From assembly GCF_900105055.1 (NCBI RefSeq), contig NZ_FNTA01000004.1, positions 2,449,501 through 2,513,500 on the forward strand: a DNA stretch of 64,000 nt, in the 5' to 3' direction. Under the pieces are notes generated by a model. It was not told the origin of the DNA. It ran no database searches and saw only the letters and a program-made list of their open reading frames with translations. The stretch comes from Amycolatopsis lurida. GTDB taxonomy: Bacteria > Actinomycetota > Actinomycetes > Mycobacteriales > Pseudonocardiaceae. This document shows, one piece after another, positions 1-13,277 of this stretch. Each line of letters starts with the position of its first letter. Position 1 is the first letter of the stretch. The translations under genes were made by a program, and so were the position numbers.

Positions 1-984
1 GGACTGGTCGCGCTGTAGTTCGGCGAACAGGTCGACCGCCCGTTTCGCGCCGTCGAGCCGCACCCGCACCGGCAGAGTGTTGAGCAGCTGGCCGACCATC
101 GATTCGACACCGGCAAGTTCGGCGGGACGGCCCGAAGCGGTCGCGCCGAACACCACGTCGGTGCGGCCGGCGAGCTGCGACAGCACGACGGCCCATGCGC
201 CCTGCACGACGGTGTTCAGCGTGAGATCGTGCCCGCGGGCCAGATTCGCCAGCCCGTCGGTGAGTTCCGTGGACAGCTCGACGATCGTGGTGTCGATCTC
301 CGGCACCCGGCCGGGATCGGCGGGCGCGACCGCGGTGGGCGTGTCGACCCCGGCGAACTCCTCGCGCCAGGCCGCGCGGGCGATTTCCTTGTCCTGCTTG
401 CCGAGCCAGGCGAGATAGTCCCGATAGGACACCGTGGGCGGCAGCCCGGACGCGTCCCCGCCCGCGGCGTAGATCGCGGCGAGTTCGCGGTGGATGATCG
501 GCATCGACCAGCCGTCGGTCAGAACGTGGTGCAGCGTGTGCACCAGCCGGTGACGGTCCGGGCCGAGCCGGATCAGGTGCAGCTTCATCAGCGGCGCCAC
601 CTCGATGCGGAGCCGCTCGGCCAGCTCGTCCGCGGCCAGCCGGTCCACTTCGCTTTCGAGGATCTCCTCCGGCAGCCCGGTGAGATCCGTTTCGCGCCAA
701 GGGATCTGCGCGTCCCGGGTGATGACCTGCACCATCTGCGCGCCGCTGACGTAACGGAAACAGGCCCGCAGCGCGGCATGCCGGTCGACGAGCGCCTGCC
801 ACGACGCCCTCAGCAGCGCGGCGTCGAGCGGGCCGTCGATGCCGTAGACGGTCTGCACGGTGTAGGTGTCGTGCCCCTCGTCGTCGAGGGCGGTGTGATA
901 GAGCATTCCCTCCTGCAGCGGGGAAAGAGGCCAGACGTCCTCCACGCTGGAACGCGGTTTCGCGCGAGTGTCGTCAACGGTCAC
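1..984 (-). CDS. Glycopeptide NRPS, module 7 (5' part, condensation domain only)
   Basis: This is the N-terminal 328 codons of the last NRPS of the heptapeptide line; the rest lies beyond the left edge. I start it at the GTG at 984 because an AAGGAG ribosome site sits 6 nt upstream (991-996) and the protein then runs into the usual C-domain opening WPLSPLQEG. The condensation motif reads HHVLTDGWS at about 507-535, so the His-His-x3-Asp-Gly core is intact. It should condense residue 7 onto the hexapeptide delivered by the module 4-6 protein encoded just upstream (1072-13062). In ristocetin and teicoplanin NRPSs this protein continues with A (Dpg), T, X and TE domains; none of these can be seen here. 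The call as module 7 rests on position and family knowledge. Confidence 0.9.
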   Translation of the reverse strand, partial: MTVDDTRAKPRSSVEDVWPLSPLQEGMLYHTALDDEGHDTYTVQTVYGIDGPLDAALLRASWQALVDRHAALRACFRYVSGAQMVQVITRDAQIPWRETDLTGLPEEILESEVDRLAADELAERLRIEVAPLMKLHLIRLGPDRHRLVHTLHHVLTDGWSMPIIHRELAAIYAAGGDASGLPPTVSYRDYLAWLGKQDKEIARAAWREEFAGVDTPTAVAPADPGRVPEIDTTIVELSTELTDGLANLARGHDLTLNTVVQGAWAVVLSQLAGRTDVVFGATASGRPAELAGVESMVGQLLNTLPVRVRLDGAKRAVDLFAELQRDQS

Positions 985-1032
985 GATCTGCTCCTTGGTG
1001 AAGTGGGTGAGTGAACTCGCGTTCGCGTTGGG

Positions 1033-1078
1033 CTCGTGAGTGGTTAGGACGGTTAGAACCGTCCTAACCACTCACGAG
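1033..1078. repeat. Long perfect hairpin, family A copy 1, overlapping the NRPS stop codon
   Basis: Two 22-bp arms are perfectly complementary around a 2-nt loop (left arm starts CTCGTGAGTGG, right arm ends CCACTCACGAG). The TGA stop of the module 4-6 NRPS (1072-1074) lies inside the right arm, and the module 7 gene begins about 50 nt further on. No T-tract follows. It could act as a terminator, an RNA-stability element or a mobile repeat. Relatives occur at 13368, 32770 and 57741. Confidence 0.9.
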
Positions 1079-4000
1079 AACCCGGCCTCAAGCTGTTCCA
1101 ACTGATCCGGGGAAAGCGCCACAAGCGAACCCCCTGCGGACTCCGGCTCCGGCTCCGAGGCGGTCTCGCCTTCGGGCGGGATCTCCTTGACGAGCGTCGC
1201 CAGCCGTTCCGGTGTCTTCTCTTCGAACACCTGCCACGGGCTCAGTTCCAGCCCTTCGCGGCGGGCGCGGGCCGACAGCTGCATCGAGATGATCGAATCG
1301 CCGCCGAGTTCGAAGAAGCTGTCGTCGGGCCCGACCTGCTCCAGGCCGAGCACCTCCGCGAACAGCTCGCACAGCTTCGCCTCCATGGCCGTGCGCGGGT
1401 CGCGGCCGGAGGACAGGCCGGAGAAGTCGGGTGCCTGGAGCGCTCGGTGGTCGAGCTTGCCGTTCGGGGTGAGCGGCATCTTCTCCAGCGCCACGAACGC
1501 CGCGGGCATCATGTACTCCGGCAGCCGTGCGGCCGCCATCTCGCGCAGCACCGAGGTAAGCGAAACGTCGGCCTCGTCCGCGGGCACGACGTAGGCCACC
1601 AGCCGTTTGTCGCCCGGCCCGTCGCGGTGCACGGCGACCGCGACCTGCGCGACGCCCGGATGTTCGGCCAGCACGTTCTCGATCTCCGCGGGCTCGACCC
1701 GATAGCCGCGCACCTTGACCTGCGCGTCGACCCGGCCGACGAAGATCAGCTCGCCGTCGGGATCCCAGCGGAACCGGTCGCCGGAGCGGTACATGCGCTC
1801 GCCCGGCGTGAACGGGTCGGCGACGAACCGTTCCGACGTCAGACCCGGCCGCCCGAGATACCCGCGGGCGAGTCCGGCACCGGCGATGTACAGCTCGCCC
1901 GCCACGCCCGGCGGCACCGGCTGCAGGTACGCGTCGAGGATGTAGTGCTTCACGTTCCGGATCGGGCCGCCGAGCGGGACGACCTCGTGTCCCGGCGACA
2001 ACGGGGCGCTCATGGTCGAGCAGATCGTCGTCTCGGTGGGACCGTAGGCGTTGATGAACCGGCGCCCCGGCGACCAGCGGTCGACCAGCGCGGGAGTGCA
2101 CACCTCGCCGCCGGTCAGCACGCCGCGCAGCGTGTCCGGTAGGTCTTCCTCGACCGCCAGCACGCTCGGCGACACCGTGAGATGCGTGATCCTCCACTGC
2201 CGCAACGCGTCGCCGAGGGTCGCCCGCGGCGGCATGCTCTCCGCGTCGGCCAGCACGAGGGTCGCACCGGCCAGCAGGGACATGTACAGCTCGGAGACGA
2301 TGGCGTCGAAGCCGATCGCGGACAACTGCAGCACCCGCGAGGACGCCGTCACACCAAGGCGTTCGATATGCGCGGTCGCCAGGTTCCCGAGCCCGGAGTG
2401 GGTGACCTGGACGCCCTTCGGCACCCCTGTCGACCCGGACGTGTAGATCACGTACGCCGCGTCGGTCGTCTTCACCGGCGGCAGCACGACCGACGGATCC
2501 GCGGCGGGAAGGTCGTCCAGCAGCAGGATCTCGCCGGCGAACTTCGCCGGAACGACCGCCCGGGTAGCCGACGTGCACACCAGGACCTGCGGCGCCGAAC
2601 TGGTCAGCATCAGCTCGATGCGCTCGGCCGGATAGTCCGGGTCGACCGGGACGAACGCCCCGCCGGCGAACGTCACACCCATCATGGTCACCACGAGTTC
2701 GGCCGACCGTTCGACCAGCACGCCGACCCGGGTCTCCCGCCGGACACCCAGCCCGACGAGCAACCGCGCCAGCGTCTCGACCTCGCCGAGCAGTTCGCCG
2801 TAGGTCAGGGTCCGCTTCGCGTCCTCGATCGCCACCGCGTCGCGCGACCGCTCCACCTGACGGCGGAACAGCACCGGCAGGGCCTCGGCCTCGAACGGCA
2901 CCTCGGTCCGGTTCCACTCCTCGATCACCAGACGCCGCTGCTCGGGCCCGATCAGAGCGACCCGGCCGACGGGGATCCGCGGTTCGGTGACCACCTGGTC
3001 GAGCGCCCGGATGATCGAAGCGACGATCTCCTCGATCCGCGTCCGGTCGAACACGTCCGGCCGGTAGATGACCTCACCGTGGACGCCACCGCCTTCGGAA
3101 GCGCGGATGGACAACGGATAGTGCCCGGTGTCGTCCGGGATCCCCGCCGGACGCAGGGCGAGGACGTCGGGGTCGTCGGACGGCGGGGGCGGCGGCGGAT
3201 AGTTCTCGAACACCACGATCGTGTCGAAGGCCGCGCCGGGACCGGCGAGCTGGTTGATCTCGGTCAGCCCGACGTGCTGGTGCGGCATCAGCGCGACCTG
3301 GCGTGCCTGCAGATCGGCCAGCATCTCCAGGAACGGCTGGGCGCCGGTGAGCCGCGCCCGGACCGGCAGCATGTTCATGAACAGGCCGACCGCGGATTCG
3401 ACCCCGGGGATCTCGACCGGCCGCCCGGCCACCGTGGTCCCGAAGACGACGTCGTCGCGTCCGGTCAGCCTGGCCAGCAGAAGCGCCCACACGCCTTGGA
3501 AAAGCGTGTTCGTCGTGACGCCGTGACGCCGGGTGAACTCCATCAGGCGGCCGCTGAGGCCGGCGTCGAGCTCGAAGCGGACACGGTCCGGCTCGATGGG
3601 CACGGCGATCGTGTCCGGCGGCACCACGTGGGTCGCCTCGTCGAGCCCGGCGAGTTCGGTCCGCCACGCCTCTTTCGCGGCCGCCTTGTCCTGGCGGGAA
3701 AGCCAGGCGAGGTACTCCCGGTACGACGTCGGTGTGGGAAGCGACCGACCGTCTTCGTACGCCGCCATCACCTCGCCGAGGAACACCGGAAGCGACCAGC
3801 CGTCGGCCGAGATGTGGTGCGACCGGAGCACCAGCCGGTGCCTGCGGTCGGTGAACCGCACCAGATGCAGATGCAGCAGCGGCGCCTTCGCCAGATCGAA
3901 CCGCTCGGCGTGGGATTCCGCCGCGAGCCGCTCGAATTCCGCCAGCGCCTCGTCCTCGGGCAAGTGCGACAGATCGGTTTCCCGCCACGGCACCGGGACG

Positions 4001-7000
4001 TCGCGGACGACGGCCTGGACGGCGGTCCCGGAGCCGAGGCGGTGGAAACCCGCCCGCAGCGCGGGATGCCGGTCGAGCAGGGTCTGCCACGACGCGCGGA
4101 ACCGGGCGACGTCCAGCGGCCCGTCGAGGATGATGTCGCGGATACCGGCGTAGACGTCCGGGCCACGCTCGTCCACCGCGTGGAACAGCAACCCTTCCTG
4201 CAGCGGGGAAAGCGGCCAGATGTCGTCCAGGCTCGGGACGAGGGCTTCCACGTCCGTCACTTCCTGCTGCGTCAGCGAAATCAGCGGGAAGTCCGACGGC
4301 GTGTGTCCGCCCGCGCCGCCCTCGGTGTGGCGGGCGAGCCCGGTCAGCATGTCCAGCCACGCCTGGCCGAGCGCCTCCGCGTCGGCCTCCGTGAGCAGGC
4401 GTTCCGCCCAGGTCAGAGTCAGCGAGAACTCACCGTCGAGCACGACCGCGTCGATCTCGACGGCGTGCCGCAGCGGCAGGTCGTCCTCCGCCGTGCCGCC
4501 GATGGTCCCGGCCAGCTGCCAGGGTTCCGCCTCGCCTTCGGGCCGGGCCGAGAACCGCCCGAGGTAGTTGAAGCCGATCTCCGGCGACGGCAGCGCCGCC
4601 AGCGCCTTCCCGGTCTCCGGGTCGAGATACCGCAGCATCCCGTAGCCGAGCCCGCCGTCGGGCACCGCTCGCACGTTCTCCTTGACCTGCTTCAGCAACC
4701 GGCCAGGCGTGTCCGCCTCGGCGGTGTCCAACCTCAGCGGATGGACATCGGTGAACCAGCCGAGCGTCCGCGACAAGTCCATCCCGTCGAGGGGCTCACG
4801 GCCGTGGCCTTCGACGTCCACCACGACGGCGGTGCCCCCACGCCACTGAGTGACCGCACCGGCGAGGGTCGCCAGCAGTACCTCGTGGACGCCGCAGTGG
4901 AAGGCCGTGGTGGTCTTCTCGACGAGCACGCTCGCGCGATCCCGCGGCAGGGTCCACGACTTGCGCCCCGACGTGGCGATGGTGTCGCGCTGAGGGTCGA
5001 GTTCGCCGACCCGCGCCTGCGCGCCGTCGAGGATTCCCCTCCACAGCTCCAGTTCCCCGGTCCGCGACGCCGCCTGGCCGGCCAGCGTCCGCGCCCAGCG
5101 CCGGAACGAAACGGGCGGCGGATCGAGCACCGGTTCCTCGCAGGCCGCTTGCAGATCCGCCAGCAGGACACGCCACGACACCACGTCGACCGCGAGGTGA
5201 TGGGCGGCCAGCACGAGCCGCCCCTCGGATCCCGCGTCCACCCAAACGGCCTGGAGCATCACGCCCGCGACGGGGTCGAGCCGTCCGGCGGCCTCGTGCG
5301 CGTGACGCTCCGCGATTTCGTCGAGGTCACCGTCTCCGGCCTCGACCCGCTGAAGCAGCGGCGCCGCGTCGACGGATCCGCGTTCCGCCACGACCAGGCG
5401 GGAATCGATCACCTGGCTCCGCAGCAGGTCGTGGGTGTCGATCACCGCGCGCAGACCGGCCGTCAGCTTCGGCTCCGTCAGGTCGCCGGGGACGCCCGCC
5501 GTCACCCACTGCGCCAGCGCGCCCCGCGACATCGCACCGGGATCGCGTTCGAGCAGCGCCCGCACGACCGGCGTCCACGGCACCTCGCCGACACCGTCGG
5601 TGACCTCGGCCTCCTGCACGCCGCGCTCGGCGACCGCCGCGAGACCCGCGGGGGTCTTCTGTTCGAAGACCTGCTTGGCACCGAAGACGAAGTCCTCGCG
5701 CCGGGCGCGGGCGGCCAGCCGCATCGACAGGATCGAGTCGCCGCCCAGTTCGAAGAAGCTGTCGTCCGCGCCGACCCGGTCCAGGCCGAGGATTTCGGCG
5801 AAGAGATCGGTCATGACACGCTCGGCCTCGGTCCGCGGTTCACGACCGGCCGGTTTCCCGGTGAATTCGGGGGCGGGCAGGGCGGCGCGGTCGATCTTTC
5901 CGTTGAGGGTCAACGGGAAGGTGTCCAGCACCAGCACCACCGCGGGCACCATGAACTCCGGCAGCCGCTCCGCGAGCCGGGTGCGGATCGCTTCGGATTC
6001 CAGTCCCGATTCCGCGGTGACGTAGGCGATCAGCCGCTTCTCGCCAGGACGTTCTTCCCGCGCCACCACGACCGCCTGCGCGACGTCGGGCAGTGCGGTC
6101 AGCGCCGCCTCGATCTCGCCCGGTTCGACGCGGTAGCCGCGGATCTTCACCTGGGAGTCGACCCGGCCGCCGAACAGCAGTTCGCCGTCGTCGGTCCAGC
6201 GCGCGAGGTCGCCGGTGCGGTACATGCGCTCGCCGGTCGCGAACGGGCTCGCGATGAACCGCTGCGCGGTCGCGCTGGCGGCGCCCAGATAGCCGTGCGC
6301 CAGACCGGCACCGGCGAGGTACAGCTCGCCGGTCACGCCCGGCGCCACCGGCTGCAGGAACGCGTCGAGCACGTACGCCTGCCGTCCGGCCAGCGGTCCG
6401 CCGATCGGCAGGACGTCGCCCGTCTCCGCACCGGGTTCGAGGACAAGCCACGTGGCGCACAGCGTGATTTCGGTGGGGCCGTACAGCTGCCGGAACCGAA
6501 CGTCCGGGCAAGCGCGGCGCATCCGCTCGACCGAGGCGAGCGGCACCGCGTCGCCACCGGTCAGGATCTCCCGCAGCCCGATGAAGGATTCCGGCGCTTC
6601 CTCGGCCACCACCCGGAAAGTGCCTGCCGTCAGGTGGATCGTGGTGACCCCGCGTTCGACCGCTTCCCGCACCCGCTGCGCGTCGACCGCACCCGGTTCC
6701 GCGACGACCACGGCGGCTCCGCTCACCAGCGGCACCCAGATCTCGACCAGCGACGCGTCGAACGCGTGGGAAGCGTGCAGCAGCACCCGATCCCCCGGCG
6801 CCTGCGACCAGCCCGGGTCCCCCGCGAGCGCCGCGACACTGCCGTGCGGCACCGAAACACCCTTCGGCACGCCGGTCGATCCCGACGTGTACATCACGTA
6901 GGCCGTGTCGTGCGCGCCGACGGTGACCGGCGGCACCTCGTGCTCCGTCGCGCCCACGACGACCGGCTCGACGCCGTCCGGCACCGAGTCGCGGCTCGCC

Positions 7001-10000
7001 GCCACGCAGATCGCCAGCGCGGCACCGGAATCGGCCAGCATCCGCTCGATCCGTTCGGCGGGGTAGTCCACGTTCACCGGAACCTGCGCCGCACCGGCCT
7101 TCCAGACCGCGAGCAGGGCGACGATCAGATCCACACCACGTTCCATCACGATGCCGACGCGGTCACCGCGCCGCACCCCGCGCGCGGCCAGATATCCGGC
7201 CAGCCCGTCGGATTCCCGGTCGAGTTCGGCGTAGGACAGCGTGCGGTCGCCATCGACGACCGCCACCGCGTCCGGGGATTCCGCGGCCCGGCGCCGGAAC
7301 AGCTCGGGCACCGTGACCCCCGTCGTCGCCTCGCCTGTCGCGTTCCACCGCCGCACCACGGATTCGCGTGCCGGTTCGCTGGTCACGCCGAGGCGTCCCA
7401 CGGGAAGCGAGGCCTCCGCCGACACCCGCTCCAGCACCCGCACGACCTGCCGGGCGACCTCGGCCGCCGTTCCCGCCTCGACCCGGTCGGGCCGGTACGC
7501 CACACGGATCTGCAGGCTCTTCCCGGGCGAAACGCTCATGGTCAGCGGGTAACCGGTGCCGGTCCTGGTCTCGACCGAGCTGATCGAAACACCGCCGTCG
7601 TCGCCGAGACCGTCGGCGTCGTGCGGGTAGTTCTCGATCATCACGATGGTGTCGAAGACCGCGCCCGAACCCGCCGCGCGCTGCACCTGCGACAGCCCCA
7701 GGTACTGGTGCTCGGTCAACGCGGACTGCCGGGCCTGCAGGTCCTGGAGCATTTCCAGCACCGGCAGGTCGCCGTCGAGCCGCACGCGGACCGGGACGGT
7801 GTTGATGAACATCCCCACCATCTGTTCCACGTCCGGCACGTCCGCCGGGCGGCCGGAGACCACCGTCCCGAACACGACGTCCGTCCGGCCCGCGAGCCGC
7901 GACAGCACCAGCGCCCACGCGCCCTGCACGATCGTGCTCAGCGTCAGGCCGTGACCGCGGGCGAAACCGGTGAGCGCCCGCGTCGCCGCCTCGGACACCG
8001 ATTCCGCGTGCTCACCCGGCACGACCATCGCCTTGTCCGCGTCGGCGTCCACCACGGTCGGCTCGTCGGAACCGGCGAGTTCCGTCCGCCACGCCGCCTG
8101 CGTCGCCTCGACGTCCTGGCGGCTCAGCCACGTCAGATAGTCCCGATAGGACGGTGTCTTCGACGGCGCTTGCCCGCCCGCGTACGCGATCGACACCTCA
8201 CCCAGGACGAGCGGCGTGGACCAGCCGTCGAGGAGCACGTGGTGCGACGTCAGCACGAACCGGTGCCGCACCGGGCTCAGCTTGATCAGCATCAGCCGGA
8301 GCAGCGGCGCCTTGGTCACGTCGAAGCGCTCTGCCTGGTCTTCGGCGAGCAGGCGTTCGATCTCCGCGGCCGCGTCCGCTTCCCCGACGTGCGACAGATC
8401 GACCGTGCGCCATGGGATTTCCGCCTCGGCGGCGACGACCTGCACCGATTCGCCGGAGGCCAACTGGTGGAAACCCGTCCGCAGCGTCTCGTGCCGGGCG
8501 ACCACCTGGTTCCACGCGGCGCGCAGCCGCTCGGCGTCGAGCGGCCCGTCGAGGTCGAGGATCCGCTGGCTCTGGTAGACGTCGACACCGTCGTCGGCGA
8601 CGGCCCGCTCGAAGAGCATGCCTTCCTGCAGCGGCGAAAGCGGCCAGATGTCGGTCAGCCCCGGCGTCGCGGCTTCCAGCTCGGTCACGTCCTGCTGCGC
8701 CAGCTCGACGAGCGCGAAGTCGGACGGCGTGTGCCCACCGGCGGCGGAATCGGCGGCGAGCGCGTTCAGCGTCGCCAGCCAGGCCTCCCCGAGGCGTTCC
8801 ACCGTGGCGGGGTCGACGTCCCGGCCGTCGATGGCAAGCCCCAGCCGGGGCCCGTCCGGCGTGTCCTGGACCTCCGCGCCGACCTCCACGGGGTGGGCCA
8901 GGATCATGTCCGGGCCACCACCGAGCGGCCCCTCACCCGCCGGCTGCCACGCCGGGTCCTTGGCGGAAAGGCTTGTCCGGCCGAGATAGTTGAAGCCGAT
9001 CTGCGCGGACGGCAGCTCCGCGAGCCTGGCACCGGTGTCGGGGTTGAGATACCGCAGGAGCCCGTAACCGAGCCCGTCACCGGGAACCGCGCGGATCTGT
9101 TCCTTGGCGGTCTTCAGCAGGTCCCCCGCCGAGACGTCGAAGCGGACCGGGTGCACGCTGGTGAACCAGCCCACGGTGCGCAGCAGGTCTTCGCCGTCGG
9201 CGGCCTCGCGGCCGTGGCCTTCGACGTCCACCAGCAGCGCGCCGCTCCCGCGCAGCCGCGTCACCGCGCCCGCCAGACCCGCCAGCAGGACGTCCTGGAT
9301 CCCGCAGTGGAAGGCGTTCGGCAGCCGGGTCAGCAGGTCGTTCGCCGCGTCGCCGGACACCGTCGCCGACCACGAGTGCGTCTCGCCCGGGCTCGGTTCC
9401 ACGGCCGGTTCCGCGCCGTCGAGGAGGGCGATCCAGCGTTCGGTTTCGGCCACGGTGCGCTCGTCACGCGCCTGCTCGGTCAGCCGCCGCGCCCACTGCC
9501 GGTAGGGCGTCACCACGGGTTCGAGCGCCGCGTCTTCGTAGGCCGAGCGCAGATCCGGCAGCAGGATTCCCCACGAGACCGCGTCGACGGCCAGGTGATG
9601 CGCCACCAGCGCGAGCCGCCCCTGCCCGGTATCAGGTGAGTCGATCCACACCACGCGCAGCATCGCCCCGGCCGCCGGGTCCAGCGCGGCCGTCGCCGTC
9701 CGGACCTCGCGTTCGGCGGCCTCATCCAGGTCCTCTTCCACCACCCGGGTGACGAGGGCGGCCGCGTCCACCGCACCCGGCTCGGGCACGATCAGCCGCC
9801 CCGACTCCACCCGCGCCCGCAGCAGATCGTGCGTGTCCAGCAACGCCTGCACGGCCTTGACGAGCTTGTTCTTGTCGAATTCCGCAGGGGTGACGATGAC
9901 CCGTGCCTGCGCGAAGCCGGGGCGGACGGCGTTGTCCCCGAGGGCGAGCATCACCGGCGTCATCGGGATCTCGCCGACCCCTGTGTCCCCTGTATCCACT

Positions 10001-13000
10001 GTGGAGGGCCGCGCCGGTGCTTCCTTGGCCAGCGCCGCCAGCCGTTCGGGCGTCCGGTGCTCGAAGACCAGCCGCGGCGTCAGAGAGATCCCCTCGCGCC
10101 TGGCGCGGGCGGCCACCTGCATCGACGAGATCGAGTCGCCACCCAGCTCGAAGAAGCTGTCCTCGACACCGACCCGCTCCAGCCCCAAGACGTCGGCGAA
10201 CACTCCACAAAGGACTCGTTCGTCCTCGGTCGCGGGTTCGCGGCCCGCCGCCTTCGAGGAGAAGTCCGGCTCGGGGAGCGTCTGCCGGTCCACCTTGCCG
10301 TTGACGGTCAGCGGAAGTTCGTCCAGCACCAGGATCGCGGCCGGGACCATGAACTCGGGCAGCGTCTCGGCGAGCCGGCCGCTCAGGCTCGCCGGGTCGA
10401 GATCCTGCCCCGCTTCGGGGACGGCGTACCCGATCAACTGCTCACCACGGGCGATCACCACTGCCTGGGCGACCCCGGGCAGGCGGCCGAGCGCGACCTC
10501 GATCTCCCCGGGCTCCACCCGGTAGCCGCGGATCTTCACCTGGTCGTCGGCGCGGCCGGCGAACGCCAGCGTGCCGTTCTCCGTCCAGGACGCGAGGTCT
10601 CCGGTGCGGTACATCCGCCCGCCGGGCACGAACGGATCCGCGACGAAGCGCTCGGCCGTCAGCGTCGAACGGCCCAGATAGCCCTGCGCCACACCGGCTC
10701 CGGCGACGTACAGCTCGCCAGGCAAGCCCGCTGGTACCGGCCGCAGGAAGGCGTCGAGGACATAGACCCGCCGTCCCGCGAGCGGACGGCCGATCGGCAG
10801 CACCGACCCCACTTCGTCGCCGGGTTCCAGTACCCACCACGTCGCGCACAGCGTGGCCTCGGTGGGCCCGTAGAGATGCCGCACCCGTACGTCCGGGCAG
10901 GTCCGCCGCACCCGCTCGACCGCCGCGGGCGGCACCGCGTCACCACCGGTCAGCACCTCGCGCAGCCCGGTGACCGACTCCGGCGCCTCCTCCGCCAGCA
11001 CCCGGAAGCTCCCGGCCGTCAGGTGAGCGGCCGTGACGCCGCCCGCCACGTAGCCGGCCAGCGCCTCGCCGTCCACCGCACCCGATCCGGCGAGCACCAC
11101 CCGGGCGCCCGAGACCAGCGGCACCCACAGTTCGAACAGGGAGATGTCGAAAGCGTGCGAAGCGTGCATGAGCACCGCGTCGCCGGGGCCGACGTCCCAG
11201 CCCGGCTCACCGACCAGGGCGGCGACGTTCCCGTGCGACACCGCGACACCCTTGGGCATGCCCGTCGAGCCCGACGTGTACATCACGTACGCGACGTCGT
11301 CCGCCATGGCACCGATCGACAGCCGAGCGGACTCAGCGACCGCCCGCAGGGTCTCCGGATCGTCGACGACGATCGGTGCGAGACCGCCGTCCAGGACGGC
11401 GGCCCGATGCGCTTCCGTGCACACGACCGCCGACGGCTCGGCGTCCGCCAGCATGAACTTCACGCGTTCCGCCGGGTACGCGGGGTCCAGCGGGATGTAC
11501 GCCGCCCCCGCCTTCCACACCGCGAGCAGCGTCGCGATCAGGTCGGGCGACCGGTCCATCACCACGGCGACTCGGTCACCGCGCCGGACGCCCTTGCCAC
11601 TCAAGTAGCCCGCGAGCCGCTCGGCGCGCTCGGCCAGCTCCCCGTACGACAACGTCTCGTCACCGGCGACGAGGGCGATCGCGCTTTCGTCCTGACGCGA
11701 GAACAGATCCGGTGCCAGGACGTCCGGTTCGGCCTCAGCGGACACACCCCACCGGCCGACCGTTTCGCGCTCGGCCACGGTGGTGACGTCGATGTCGGCG
11801 ACGGTGAGGTCGCGTGACAGCTGGCGCAGCACACCGGTGAACCGCTCGACGATGACTCGCGCGGCGGCCTCGTCGAACAGGTCCGTGAGGTAGTCGAGTT
11901 TGACGAGCATCGACTCGCCGGGGACGGCGACCAGCGTCAGCGGGTAGTGGGCCGCCTCCTGCCCCTGGTTCACGCGAATGCCGAAGGGCGCGGCGGAATC
12001 CGGCCCGCCGAGCTCGCGCGGGAAGTTCTCGAAGACGATCATGGTGTCGAAGCTCGCGCCGGGTCCGGCGGCCTGCTGGATGTCCGCGAGCCCGACGAAC
12101 TGGTCGGGGATGAGCGCCGACTGCCGTCTTTGCAACTCCGCCAGCATCTCGACGACCGGCGCCGGCCCGCGCAGCCGCGCGCGCACCGGGACGGTGTTGA
12201 GGAACAGCCCCACCATCCCCTCGACGCCGGGCAGATCCGGCGGGCGCGCCGAAACGACCGCTCCGAACACGACGTCCGTGCGGCCGGAGAGCTGCGCGAG
12301 CACCATCGCCCACGCGCCCTGCACGACCGTGTTGAGCGTCAATCCGTTGCCGCGGGCCAAATCCTCCAGCGATCGGGTGAGCTCCGGCGGCAGTTCGACC
12401 GTGATGCTCTCGGGAATGCCGGGCGCGCGCCCCGGATCGGCGGGCGCCACCAGGGTCTGCGCTTCGAGGTCACCGAGTTCGTTCGTCCAGGCCGCGAGCG
12501 CCTTCGTCTTGTCCTGACGGCTCAGCCACGCGAGGTATTCGCGGTACGGCGTCACTTCCGGCAGCTCCGCCGCCGCGTACAGCGCCGACAGCTCGTCGAA
12601 CACGATGGGCAGCGACCAGGCGTCCATGATCGCGTGATGGCAGGTGACCACGAGGCGGTGGCTGTCGTCACCGAGCCGGATCAACGTCAGCCGCAGCAGC
12701 GGCGCCGTCGCGAGGTCGAACCGCTTTGTCCGGTCCTCCTCGGCCAGCTCACGTACGGCCGCGTCGGGGTTTTCGAGGTGGGACAGGTCGATCTCGCGCC
12801 AGGGCAGTTCCACCTGCCGGGCGATGATCTGCACCGTCTCACCGGTTTTGCGCTGCCGGAAGCAAGCGCGCAGCGACGCGTGCCGCGCCAGCAACGCCTC
12901 CCATGCCGCGCGCAGCTTCGCCGCGTCCACGGGGCCGTCGAGCTCCAGGACCCAGTGTCCGATGTAGACGTCGAGCCCGTCACCGTCGTAGACCGCGTGG

Positions 13001-13062
13001 AAGACCAGCCCTGCCTGCAACGGCGACAGCGGCCAGATGTCCTCGATCCGCGACTGAGCCAT
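1072..13062 (-). CDS. Glycopeptide NRPS, modules 4-6 (C-A-T-E-C-A-T-E-C-A-T)
   Basis: This 3996-residue protein adds residues 4, 5 and 6 of the heptapeptide. Approximate layout: module 4 at 1-1500, module 5 at 1500-2990, module 6 at 2990-3996. Pocket residues read by alignment to GrsA give DIFHLGLLC for A4 and DAVHLGLLC for A5, both canonical hydroxyphenylglycine (Hpg) codes, and DASTLGAIC for A6, a beta-hydroxytyrosine type code. Each T domain has the LGGDS phosphopantetheine site. E domains follow T4 and T5 ([20 protein letters not shown]), giving D residues 4 and 5. C5 and C6 have HHxxxDG, but C4 reads [10 protein letters not shown] chose the ATG at 13062 over the TTG one codon earlier because AGGGAG lies 6 nt upstream. 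The C-terminus carries a short acidic helix ([12 protein letters not shown]) likely to dock with module 7. Confidence 0.95.
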   Translation of the reverse strand: MAQSRIEDIWPLSPLQAGLVFHAVYDGDGLDVYIGHWVLELDGPVDAAKLRAAWEALLARHASLRACFRQRKTGETVQIIARQVELPWREIDLSHLENPDAAVRELAEEDRTKRFDLATAPLLRLTLIRLGDDSHRLVVTCHHAIMDAWSLPIVFDELSALYAAAELPEVTPYREYLAWLSRQDKTKALAAWTNELGDLEAQTLVAPADPGRAPGIPESITVELPPELTRSLEDLARGNGLTLNTVVQGAWAMVLAQLSGRTDVVFGAVVSARPPDLPGVEGMVGLFLNTVPVRARLRGPAPVVEMLAELQRRQSALIPDQFVGLADIQQAAGPGASFDTMIVFENFPRELGGPDSAAPFGIRVNQGQEAAHYPLTLVAVPGESMLVKLDYLTDLFDEAAARVIVERFTGVLRQLSRDLTVADIDVTTVAERETVGRWGVSAEAEPDVLAPDLFSRQDESAIALVAGDETLSYGELAERAERLAGYLSGKGVRRGDRVAVVMDRSPDLIATLLAVWKAGAAYIPLDPAYPAERVKFMLADAEPSAVVCTEAHRAAVLDGGLAPIVVDDPETLRAVAESARLSIGAMADDVAYVMYTSGSTGMPKGVAVSHGNVAALVGEPGWDVGPGDAVLMHASHAFDISLFELWVPLVSGARVVLAGSGAVDGEALAGYVAGGVTAAHLTAGSFRVLAEEAPESVTGLREVLTGGDAVPPAAVERVRRTCPDVRVRHLYGPTEATLCATWWVLEPGDEVGSVLPIGRPLAGRRVYVLDAFLRPVPAGLPGELYVAGAGVAQGYLGRSTLTAERFVADPFVPGGRMYRTGDLASWTENGTLAFAGRADDQVKIRGYRVEPGEIEVALGRLPGVAQAVVIARGEQLIGYAVPEAGQDLDPASLSGRLAETLPEFMVPAAILVLDELPLTVNGKVDRQTLPEPDFSSKAAGREPATEDERVLCGVFADVLGLERVGVEDSFFELGGDSISSMQVAARARREGISLTPRLVFEHRTPERLAALAKEAPARPSTVDTGDTGVGEIPMTPVMLALGDNAVRPGFAQARVIVTPAEFDKNKLVKAVQALLDTHDLLRARVESGRLIVPEPGAVDAAALVTRVVEEDLDEAAEREVRTATAALDPAAGAMLRVVWIDSPDTGQGRLALVAHHLAVDAVSWGILLPDLRSAYEDAALEPVVTPYRQWARRLTEQARDERTVAETERWIALLDGAEPAVEPSPGETHSWSATVSGDAANDLLTRLPNAFHCGIQDVLLAGLAGAVTRLRGSGALLVDVEGHGREAADGEDLLRTVGWFTSVHPVRFDVSAGDLLKTAKEQIRAVPGDGLGYGLLRYLNPDTGARLAELPSAQIGFNYLGRTSLSAKDPAWQPAGEGPLGGGPDMILAHPVEVGAEVQDTPDGPRLGLAIDGRDVDPATVERLGEAWLATLNALAADSAAGGHTPSDFALVELAQQDVTELEAATPGLTDIWPLSPLQEGMLFERAVADDGVDVYQSQRILDLDGPLDAERLRAAWNQVVARHETLRTGFHQLASGESVQVVAAEAEIPWRTVDLSHVGEADAAAEIERLLAEDQAERFDVTKAPLLRLMLIKLSPVRHRFVLTSHHVLLDGWSTPLVLGEVSIAYAGGQAPSKTPSYRDYLTWLSRQDVEATQAAWRTELAGSDEPTVVDADADKAMVVPGEHAESVSEAATRALTGFARGHGLTLSTIVQGAWALVLSRLAGRTDVVFGTVVSGRPADVPDVEQMVGMFINTVPVRVRLDGDLPVLEMLQDLQARQSALTEHQYLGLSQVQRAAGSGAVFDTIVMIENYPHDADGLGDDGGVSISSVETRTGTGYPLTMSVSPGKSLQIRVAYRPDRVEAGTAAEVARQVVRVLERVSAEASLPVGRLGVTSEPARESVVRRWNATGEATTGVTVPELFRRRAAESPDAVAVVDGDRTLSYAELDRESDGLAGYLAARGVRRGDRVGIVMERGVDLIVALLAVWKAGAAQVPVNVDYPAERIERMLADSGAALAICVAASRDSVPDGVEPVVVGATEHEVPPVTVGAHDTAYVMYTSGSTGVPKGVSVPHGSVAALAGDPGWSQAPGDRVLLHASHAFDASLVEIWVPLVSGAAVVVAEPGAVDAQRVREAVERGVTTIHLTAGTFRVVAEEAPESFIGLREILTGGDAVPLASVERMRRACPDVRFRQLYGPTEITLCATWLVLEPGAETGDVLPIGGPLAGRQAYVLDAFLQPVAPGVTGELYLAGAGLAHGYLGAASATAQRFIASPFATGERMYRTGDLARWTDDGELLFGGRVDSQVKIRGYRVEPGEIEAALTALPDVAQAVVVAREERPGEKRLIAYVTAESGLESEAIRTRLAERLPEFMVPAVVLVLDTFPLTLNGKIDRAALPAPEFTGKPAGREPRTEAERVMTDLFAEILGLDRVGADDSFFELGGDSILSMRLAARARREDFVFGAKQVFEQKTPAGLAAVAERGVQEAEVTDGVGEVPWTPVVRALLERDPGAMSRGALAQWVTAGVPGDLTEPKLTAGLRAVIDTHDLLRSQVIDSRLVVAERGSVDAAPLLQRVEAGDGDLDEIAERHAHEAAGRLDPVAGVMLQAVWVDAGSEGRLVLAAHHLAVDVVSWRVLLADLQAACEEPVLDPPPVSFRRWARTLAGQAASRTGELELWRGILDGAQARVGELDPQRDTIATSGRKSWTLPRDRASVLVEKTTTAFHCGVHEVLLATLAGAVTQWRGGTAVVVDVEGHGREPLDGMDLSRTLGWFTDVHPLRLDTAEADTPGRLLKQVKENVRAVPDGGLGYGMLRYLDPETGKALAALPSPEIGFNYLGRFSARPEGEAEPWQLAGTIGGTAEDDLPLRHAVEIDAVVLDGEFSLTLTWAERLLTEADAEALGQAWLDMLTGLARHTEGGAGGHTPSDFPLISLTQQEVTDVEALVPSLDDIWPLSPLQEGLLFHAVDERGPDVYAGIRDIILDGPLDVARFRASWQTLLDRHPALRAGFHRLGSGTAVQAVVRDVPVPWRETDLSHLPEDEALAEFERLAAESHAERFDLAKAPLLHLHLVRFTDRRHRLVLRSHHISADGWSLPVFLGEVMAAYEDGRSLPTPTSYREYLAWLSRQDKAAAKEAWRTELAGLDEATHVVPPDTIAVPIEPDRVRFELDAGLSGRLMEFTRRHGVTTNTLFQGVWALLLARLTGRDDVVFGTTVAGRPVEIPGVESAVGLFMNMLPVRARLTGAQPFLEMLADLQARQVALMPHQHVGLTEINQLAGPGAAFDTIVVFENYPPPPPPSDDPDVLALRPAGIPDDTGHYPLSIRASEGGGVHGEVIYRPDVFDRTRIEEIVASIIRALDQVVTEPRIPVGRVALIGPEQRRLVIEEWNRTEVPFEAEALPVLFRRQVERSRDAVAIEDAKRTLTYGELLGEVETLARLLVGLGVRRETRVGVLVERSAELVVTMMGVTFAGGAFVPVDPDYPAERIELMLTSSAPQVLVCTSATRAVVPAKFAGEILLLDDLPAADPSVVLPPVKTTDAAYVIYTSGSTGVPKGVQVTHSGLGNLATAHIERLGVTASSRVLQLSAIGFDAIVSELYMSLLAGATLVLADAESMPPRATLGDALRQWRITHLTVSPSVLAVEEDLPDTLRGVLTGGEVCTPALVDRWSPGRRFINAYGPTETTICSTMSAPLSPGHEVVPLGGPIRNVKHYILDAYLQPVPPGVAGELYIAGAGLARGYLGRPGLTSERFVADPFTPGERMYRSGDRFRWDPDGELIFVGRVDAQVKVRGYRVEPAEIENVLAEHPGVAQVAVAVHRDGPGDKRLVAYVVPADEADVSLTSVLREMAAARLPEYMMPAAFVALEKMPLTPNGKLDHRALQAPDFSGLSSGRDPRTAMEAKLCELFAEVLGLEQVGPDDSFFELGGDSIISMQLSARARREGLELSPWQVFEEKTPERLATLVKEIPPEGETASEPEPESAGGSLVALSPDQLEQLEAGFS

Positions 13063-13277
13063 CAATTTCTCCCTCGATCAGCGAAGTTCTTCGGCGAACC
13101 AAGCTCGAATTCCCCTGCGCGAAGCCGAGGCGCCGACGTCGAATGCGACATGTCCCCCCACCGAATCGTCGCCCGAAGGGCCGACCCGGACAACATGTCC
13201 AACGGCCCCGTTTTCCTGCCGTGAACTGTGGCGCGGGGATGAAAGTGACCTTCCCCGCGCCCGGTTCTGCCAGGAGC

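Noticed and set aside
2182..9639. A 2485-codon plus-strand frame opposite the NRPS
   Set aside because: It is the mirror of the NRPS coding sequence in high-GC DNA; its Arg/His/Gln-rich translation has no family pattern, while the minus strand shows complete A, T, C and E domains.
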